DNA of 64,000 bases. Source: DASRDS01 sp035570055 (GTDB taxonomy: Bacteria; Gemmatimonadota; Gemmatimonadetes; Gemmatimonadales; Gemmatimonadaceae). The DNA lies in the NCBI GenBank assembly GCA_035570055.1, contig DATMLM010000037.1, positions 1 to 64,000 on the forward strand, given 5' to 3'. The notes below the pieces were generated by a model, which was not told where the DNA came from, did no database searches, and saw only the letters and a list, made by a program, of their open reading frames with translations. A program made the translations under genes and the position numbers. This document shows positions 59,591 through 64,000 of this stretch, in pieces (within the stretch, counting starts at the first letter, position 1; the number at the start of each line of letters is the position of its first letter).

Positions 59591-60607
59591 ATGCGGACGT
59601 CGCGGATCGTCGCGCTGTCACTCGGTGTCGGCACGTTCTTCACCGCGCAGACGATCCTCATGACGTTGAGCGCCGGTCAGCCCATCAACGTCGAATGGAA
59701 CGTCGTCCAGGAATTTCTCTTCTGGTTTGTCTGGGCCGCGCTGTCACCAGTCGTCCTCGCCGCGCTCAGGCGATGGCCGCTCGATGCCAAGCCGGTCTAT
59801 CGGCCCATCCTCGCGCATGTTGGCGTCGCGGCCGTGCTCGCGCCACTCGAGACGATCCTCGCGTTCGGGCTGCACTTCGTGTTCGTTCGCCCACCGCAAC
59901 CTGGGGCTTGGATCCGGCGCACCGTGCCGAACCTCGTGTGGGGCGTGTTCATGGGTGCGTTCTTCTATTGGGTGGTGGTTGGCGTGTACACCACGCTCCA
60001 GTACCGGGCGCGCAGCACCGCCCTCGAAGCCGACCTGACGCGGGCGCGACTCGACGCGCTGCGATCGCAACTCCGGCCGCATTTCCTGTTCAACACACTG
60101 AATGCCATCTCGGTGCTGACCGCCGAGGACGCGGACAAAGCGCGGCACATGGTCGTGCGACTCGGCTCGCTGCTGCGGCGGAGTCTCGACGAAGAGCATC
60201 ACGAAGTCCCGTTGCATCGGGAGCTCGCCTTCTTGAACGAATATCTCGACATCCAGCGCATGCGGTTCGGCGACCGCCTGTCGGTGACACTCGCGATCGA
60301 CCCGGAGGTCGTGAACGCGAGAGTCCCCGTCTTGCTGCTTCAGCCCATCGTCGAAAATGCCATCAAGCACGGCGCGTCGGACGACAACGGCACCGCAACT
60401 ATTTTCGTTCGCGCCGCGCGCGACAACGGCAGTCTCTGTCTGACCGTGGAGGATCGAGGTCCCGGACCGGGCAACGCGCCGGAAGGCGTGGGGTTACGCA
60501 ACACGCGTCAGCGTTTGCGTACCCTGTATGTCGACGCGACGCTGGACCTACGCCACGCCGATGGCCCGGGCGCACGGGTCGATATCCGCATGCCGTACGC
60601 GGTATGA
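59591..60607 (+). CDS. LytS-type sensor histidine kinase (HisKA_3-like His_kinase)
   Basis: The 338-aa product has four membrane helices in the first 150 residues, then the His_kinase domain LRPHFLFNTLNAIS (His164) and the ATP lid LLLQPIVENAIKHG, GVGLRNTRQRL. It should phosphorylate the LytTR regulator that follows with ATGA overlap. No large external domain is seen, so it may sense membrane state or a hydrophobic ligand. The gap 59468-59590 holds no other gene. Confidence 0.92.
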   Translation: MRTSRIVALSLGVGTFFTAQTILMTLSAGQPINVEWNVVQEFLFWFVWAALSPVVLAALRRWPLDAKPVYRPILAHVGVAAVLAPLETILAFGLHFVFVRPPQPGAWIRRTVPNLVWGVFMGAFFYWVVVGVYTTLQYRARSTALEADLTRARLDALRSQLRPHFLFNTLNAISVLTAEDADKARHMVVRLGSLLRRSLDEEHHEVPLHRELAFLNEYLDIQRMRFGDRLSVTLAIDPEVVNARVPVLLLQPIVENAIKHGASDDNGTATIFVRAARDNGSLCLTVEDRGPGPGNAPEGVGLRNTRQRLRTLYVDATLDLRHADGPGARVDIRMPYAV

Positions 60608-61365
60608 GAGTCCTGATTGTCGATGATGAACCCTTGGCGAGACGCGGGCTCAGGAGCGAGATCGAGCGTCTGCCGGGATTCGCGTGCGCCGGCGAGGCCA
60701 GCGGTCGCGACGAGGCCATCGCCGCCATCGTGGAGCAGCAACCGGACGTCGTCTTGCTCGATGTCCAACTCGGCCGCGCGACGGCCTTCGAGGTCATCGA
60801 GCAGATCGGCGTGGAGTCGATGCCACTCGTCATCTTCGTGACGGCCTATGATCAACACGCGCTGCGCGCGTTCGAGGTCAACGCCATCGACTTTGTCCTC
60901 AAGCCCGTGGACCCTGACCGCCTGCGCGACGCGCTCGAAAAAGCCACGCGTCAGCGGTCGCTGGAACAAGGCGCTTCGCTCGCGGAACGACTGGAGCGTT
61001 TGCTCGCGACGTCGACCCCTCAGCCGGCGGCCAGGACAACCATCGATCGGCTCGTCGTGCCCGATGGCGATCGACTCGCGTTCGTCGACGTGCGCACGGT
61101 CGAGTGGATCGAGGCCTCGGGCAACTACGTCCGCGTGCATGCCGGAACGCGGAGCTATCTCTTGCGCACGACCATGAACCGCATGGCCGGCCGCGTGGGC
61201 GGGACGTTTGTGAGAGTCCGCCGGTCGGCGCTCGTCAACCCACAGGCGATCGTGACGGTCGAGCGGTATGCCAAGGGGATGTTCGTGCTGCACCTCCGGA
61301 GCGGCGCGCGGCTCATCTCCAGCCGGCATCACCAGGCCGAGATCCGCAAGATCCTGGTGCCTTAG
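60604..61365 (+). CDS. LytTR-family response regulator
   Basis: The 253-aa product has a receiver (VLIVDDEPLARRGLR, phospho-acceptor Asp53 in LLDVQLG, Lys in VLKPVDPD) and a C-terminal LytTR DNA-binding domain (VEWIEASGNYVRVHAG, MNRMAGRVGGTFVRVRRSALVNP). It is the partner of the adjacent kinase and probably controls transport or envelope genes. No LytTR-type direct repeats were found in the window by eye. Confidence 0.93.
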   Translation: MRVLIVDDEPLARRGLRSEIERLPGFACAGEASGRDEAIAAIVEQQPDVVLLDVQLGRATAFEVIEQIGVESMPLVIFVTAYDQHALRAFEVNAIDFVLKPVDPDRLRDALEKATRQRSLEQGASLAERLERLLATSTPQPAARTTIDRLVVPDGDRLAFVDVRTVEWIEASGNYVRVHAGTRSYLLRTTMNRMAGRVGGTFVRVRRSALVNPQAIVTVERYAKGMFVLHLRSGARLISSRHHQAEIRKILVP

Positions 61366-61410
61366 AAAAACTGTTGATTCACCGCGCCGCCTAGAGTAGA
61401 CTCGCCGTCC

Positions 61411-63435
61411 GTGGTTCGGCGCTATCGTTTAGCCGCTGTTTTTGGACCGGCCGCGGTCATTGTCGCGGTCGGCATCGCGACCGTCGCGGACGTTCGGCGA
61501 TCCGCGGACGCCGATCGTTGGGTCGCCCACACGATCGAGGTGAGAGAGACGGCGGCCAGCGCCCTCGCCGCCGTCAATGCCGGCACCGACCCGGGACCGG
61601 CGCTCGCGACGCTGCGCCAGCTCACGGCGGACAATATCGCGCAGCAGCGGCATCTCGACGCGCTCGCGCTCCGGCCGTCGCCGGACTCCGCGCGCGTCAT
61701 ACTCACGGCAATCGACACGGAAGAGCGCGGGCTCCTGGCGGTACGGGAGGCAGCCGTCGCCCGGTGGCGGGCCATCACGCTCTGGGTGGTCGTGCTCGGC
61801 GGCGCGATTGCCGCTGGATTCGCGATCCTGGTCAACGCGATCGTGGCTCGGTATGCGATGGAGAGCGCCCGTGCCGTAGCCGATGCGAACGAAGCGCGGC
61901 TCGCGGCTGAGACGTTGGTGGAAGAGCTGCGACTGGCGGATGTCGAGAAGATTCGCGTCGAGGAAGCAACGCGGCTCAAAAGCGAATTTCTGGCCGCGAT
62001 GTCGCACGAGCTGCGGACGCCGCTCAATGCCATCATCGGATTTACGCAGATCCTCTACGATGGCAAAGTGGATCCCGCGACGCCTGAGCATAAGGAGTAC
62101 TTGGGCGATGTGCTCACGAGCGCCCGGCATCTGTTGCAGCTCATCAACGACGTGCTCGATCTGTCGAAGGTCGAAGCCGGCAAAATGGAGTTCCATGTCG
62201 AGCCCGTCGACCTGTCGGCGCTGATTGCCGAGGTCCTCGGGATCCTGCGCACGACGACCGAGACCAAGCGCTTGAGCGTCGAGACGCACGTCGATCCCCG
62301 CGTCGCCGACGTCGTGCTCGATGCCGGGCGGTTCAAGCAGGTGCTCTACAATTACTTGTCCAACGCGCTCAAGTTCACCCCGGAGGGCGGGCGGATCACC
62401 GTCCGGGTGCTCGATCAAGGCGTCGAGTTCAAGACCGAGGTCGAAGACACGGGCCCGGGCATTCCCGAAGAGGATGTCGGCCGGCTTTTCACGAGGTTCG
62501 AGCAGCTCGAGACCAAAGGCAGACGACAACCTGGCACGGGACTGGGGCTCGCGCTTACGAAGCGACTCGTCGAGGCCCAAGGCGGCGAGGTTGGTGTCCG
62601 GAGCACACTGGGTCGCGGAACGACCTTCTACGCCGTGCTGCCGCGTCACAGCAAGGGCATTCCGAGCAGCGCCACGGCACTCTCGATTCCGGGCCCGACC
62701 GCCGTGGCGCGAAAAATCCTCGTCGTCGACGACGACGCGAATGACCAAGGCGTGCTCATCGACACACTGACCAAGGCCGGCTACGCCGTCGAAACCGCGG
62801 CCACCGGCGCACAAGCGCTCGCCAAGACCCGACAGCAGACGTTCGACGCGATCACGCTCGACCTCTTGCTGCCCGACATGAATGGGCTGGATGTGCTCCG
62901 CGCGATTCGATCGGAGGTCGCCAATCGCGACGTGCCCATCATCGTGATCACCGTGGTCGCCGTCCACGGCGCCGTCGCGGGATTCGCGGTGCACGACTTC
63001 CTCACGAAACCCTTCGATCCATCGGCGCTCGTCGTCTCGCTGGAACGGGCCGGTGTGGGCTCGGTGGGCAGCAACGTGCTGGTCGTCGACGATGATCCTG
63101 GGTCCCGCCAACTCATGGCCGCGACCCTCGGGCCACTCGGCTACGTCGCCCACTGCGTGCCAGGCGGAGCGATCGGGCTGGAGCGCGCGCGCGAGCACCC
63201 GCCGGACGCGGTGGTGCTCGATCTCATGATGCCCGAGATGGACGGATTTCAGTTCCTCGAGCAGTTCCGGCAGTTACCGCGATGCCGGCGCATTCCCGTC
63301 ATTGTGTGGACCGCGAAAAACTTGAGCGTCGACGAGTTCACCAGGCTGCGCGCGTCAGCCCAGGGCGTCGTCGCCAAGAACGGCAACCCGGCGACGACGC
63401 TCGTGGAGGAGCTCAAGACGTTCTTACCGGTGTGA
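61411..63435 (+). CDS. Sensor kinase with two C-terminal receiver domains
   Basis: The 674-aa product begins at GTG 61411 and has two membrane helices (about 9-27 and 128-147) around a short helical sensor, a kinase module (His199 in AAMSHELRTP, NALKFTPEGG, DTGPGIPEE), and two receivers with Asp484 (LDLLLPDMNG) and Asp604 (LDLMMPEMDG). No output domain follows, so it feeds a phosphorelay through another Hpt or acts on its own kinase. TAGACT lies 8 bases before the GTG with no ribosome site, again suggesting a leaderless start. Confidence 0.92.
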   Translation: MVRRYRLAAVFGPAAVIVAVGIATVADVRRSADADRWVAHTIEVRETAASALAAVNAGTDPGPALATLRQLTADNIAQQRHLDALALRPSPDSARVILTAIDTEERGLLAVREAAVARWRAITLWVVVLGGAIAAGFAILVNAIVARYAMESARAVADANEARLAAETLVEELRLADVEKIRVEEATRLKSEFLAAMSHELRTPLNAIIGFTQILYDGKVDPATPEHKEYLGDVLTSARHLLQLINDVLDLSKVEAGKMEFHVEPVDLSALIAEVLGILRTTTETKRLSVETHVDPRVADVVLDAGRFKQVLYNYLSNALKFTPEGGRITVRVLDQGVEFKTEVEDTGPGIPEEDVGRLFTRFEQLETKGRRQPGTGLGLALTKRLVEAQGGEVGVRSTLGRGTTFYAVLPRHSKGIPSSATALSIPGPTAVARKILVVDDDANDQGVLIDTLTKAGYAVETAATGAQALAKTRQQTFDAITLDLLLPDMNGLDVLRAIRSEVANRDVPIIVITVVAVHGAVAGFAVHDFLTKPFDPSALVVSLERAGVGSVGSNVLVVDDDPGSRQLMAATLGPLGYVAHCVPGGAIGLERAREHPPDAVVLDLMMPEMDGFQFLEQFRQLPRCRRIPVIVWTAKNLSVDEFTRLRASAQGVVAKNGNPATTLVEELKTFLPV

Positions 63436-64000
63436 CGGCGTCGCGATAAACGCGAGCTGTTCGCCCGTGCTCGGCACGACTAAGAACCCCGTGATCTGTC
63501 CCTCGTCGTTGATGCCCTGCGCGCTCTGCAGAAGATTCGGATAGCCCTTCGGCATGAGATCTTGCAGGTTGATCATGTGGTGGTCCTGATACAAAAACGC
63601 CCGAGCCGTAGCGCCGATCGAGATGCCGACGATCTGGCCGCGATTGTTGATGTCGAGCGCTTCGCTCAGTGCATCGCCTGGGAGCGTTTTGAGATCGCCA
63701 ATGCCCTCTTCCCGCGTCCAGACGAAGGCGTGAAAGTTCGGCGCGGCCCCGTTCTGATCGCCTGTGAGATCGGCGAAGCCAACAACGACGCCATCGTTGT
63801 TGAGCGCCATCGCGGTGTTCCAGGCGCTGCCGCCCAAGCCGCCAATGTCGATCACGCGTCCGTGATCCCACATGACCGCTCTCCGGGCGCTGATGCCGCC
63901 GACGGCGGTGTCGCACGCGCCGGAGATGCCGACGACCTGATCGCGGTCGTTGATTGCCGTCGCCGAGCTGGCCGAGTCGCCAGGGAGCGGACGCAGCTCG
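63424..64000 (-). CDS. HAF-repeat extracellular protein (5' part outside the window)
   Basis: The frame runs on from base 64000 without a stop and ends at TAA 63424-63426. It contains HAF-type repeats with the pattern ALNNDGVVVGF, DINNRGQIVGIS, GINDEGQITGFLV and upstream INDRDQVVGIS. These form extracellular propeller-like repeat proteins of unknown function. The end overlaps the convergent kinase gene by 12 bases. N-terminus and export signal are not visible here. Confidence 0.85.
   Translation of the reverse strand, partial: ELRPLPGDSASSATAINDRDQVVGISGACDTAVGGISARRAVMWDHGRVIDIGGLGGSAWNTAMALNNDGVVVGFADLTGDQNGAAPNFHAFVWTREEGIGDLKTLPGDALSEALDINNRGQIVGISIGATARAFLYQDHHMINLQDLMPKGYPNLLQSAQGINDEGQITGFLVVPSTGEQLAFIATPSHR

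Overview
The window looks like a gene-dense, high-GC (roughly 60-65%), free-living soil-type bacterium. Paired SusC/SusD outer-membrane proteins, many exported hydrolases (S9, M28, M61, M1, DUF885 peptidases, esterase, epoxide hydrolase), a PknB-type kinase fused to a PD40 propeller, an ADOP-type MacB/FtsX permease, an ABC-permease/M1-peptidase fusion and a HAF-repeat protein together point to Gemmatimonadota, with Acidobacteriota as the alternative. This assignment rests on gene content only. I see no rRNA, tRNA, CRISPR array, intact insertion sequence or prophage.

Layout. 1-896: tail of an unknown gene and a DUF899 protein in a stretch of lower GC. 944-12557: a seven-gene minus-strand operon in the order SusC, SusD, small exported protein, multicopper oxidase, LVIVD-repeat protein, esterase, S9 peptidase, with every junction within a few bases or overlapping. 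12608-16193: an NTF2-like protein, then a thiol-redox group (DsbD/CcdA-like membrane protein and TlpA-like thioredoxin on plus; an exported peroxiredoxin on minus whose active-site Cys codon is UGA followed by a SECIS-like hairpin), then a putative glycoside hydrolase. 16267-20351: epoxide hydrolase, amidohydrolase and M28 peptidase operon. 20471-21739: broken genes (acyltransferase, gamma-glutamyltransferase tail, thioesterase tail). 21845-24572: HigBA toxin-antitoxin with a palindromic operator, orphan Phd antitoxin, MBL hydrolase, SRPBCC protein, unknown protein. 25282-34854: GntR-FCD regulator, ABC ATPase, ABC permease/M1 peptidase and Ser/Thr kinase on minus, with gamma-glutamyltransferase divergent; three identical operator-like sites flank the regulator gene. 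34901-39732: ADOP permease, secreted protein, a mosaic of gene fragments, thioesterase, DinB protein. 39831-44928: DUF885 peptidase, two small membrane proteins, ToxR/CadC-like regulator and a second M28 peptidase. 45008-52750: double-kinase hybrid sensor, M61 peptidase, ArsR-AHSA1 pair, YtrA-type GntR operon. 52751-64000: PD40-amidohydrolase, Ig-like/PD40 lipoprotein, solo branched-chain-type binding lipoprotein, MBL hydrolase, LytS/LytTR pair, a kinase with two receiver domains, and a HAF-repeat protein cut by the window end.

How they fit together. Most products are exported or membrane-bound and serve nutrient capture, periplasmic digestion and envelope sensing. The strongest unusual signal is the selenocysteine-type peroxiredoxin at 14397-14948: an in-frame UGA sits exactly at the peroxidatic Cys position and is followed by a perfect 7-bp stem with an 8-nt loop at bacterial SECIS distance. 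Its neighbours are the transmembrane and periplasmic thiol carriers that could reduce it. The second is the SusCD locus, which carries a multicopper oxidase, esterase and peptidase but no glycosidase. The third is a set of shared gene fragments at 21.3-21.7 kb and 37.9-38.1 kb that record past duplication and rearrangement of gamma-glutamyltransferase, thioesterase and DinB genes.
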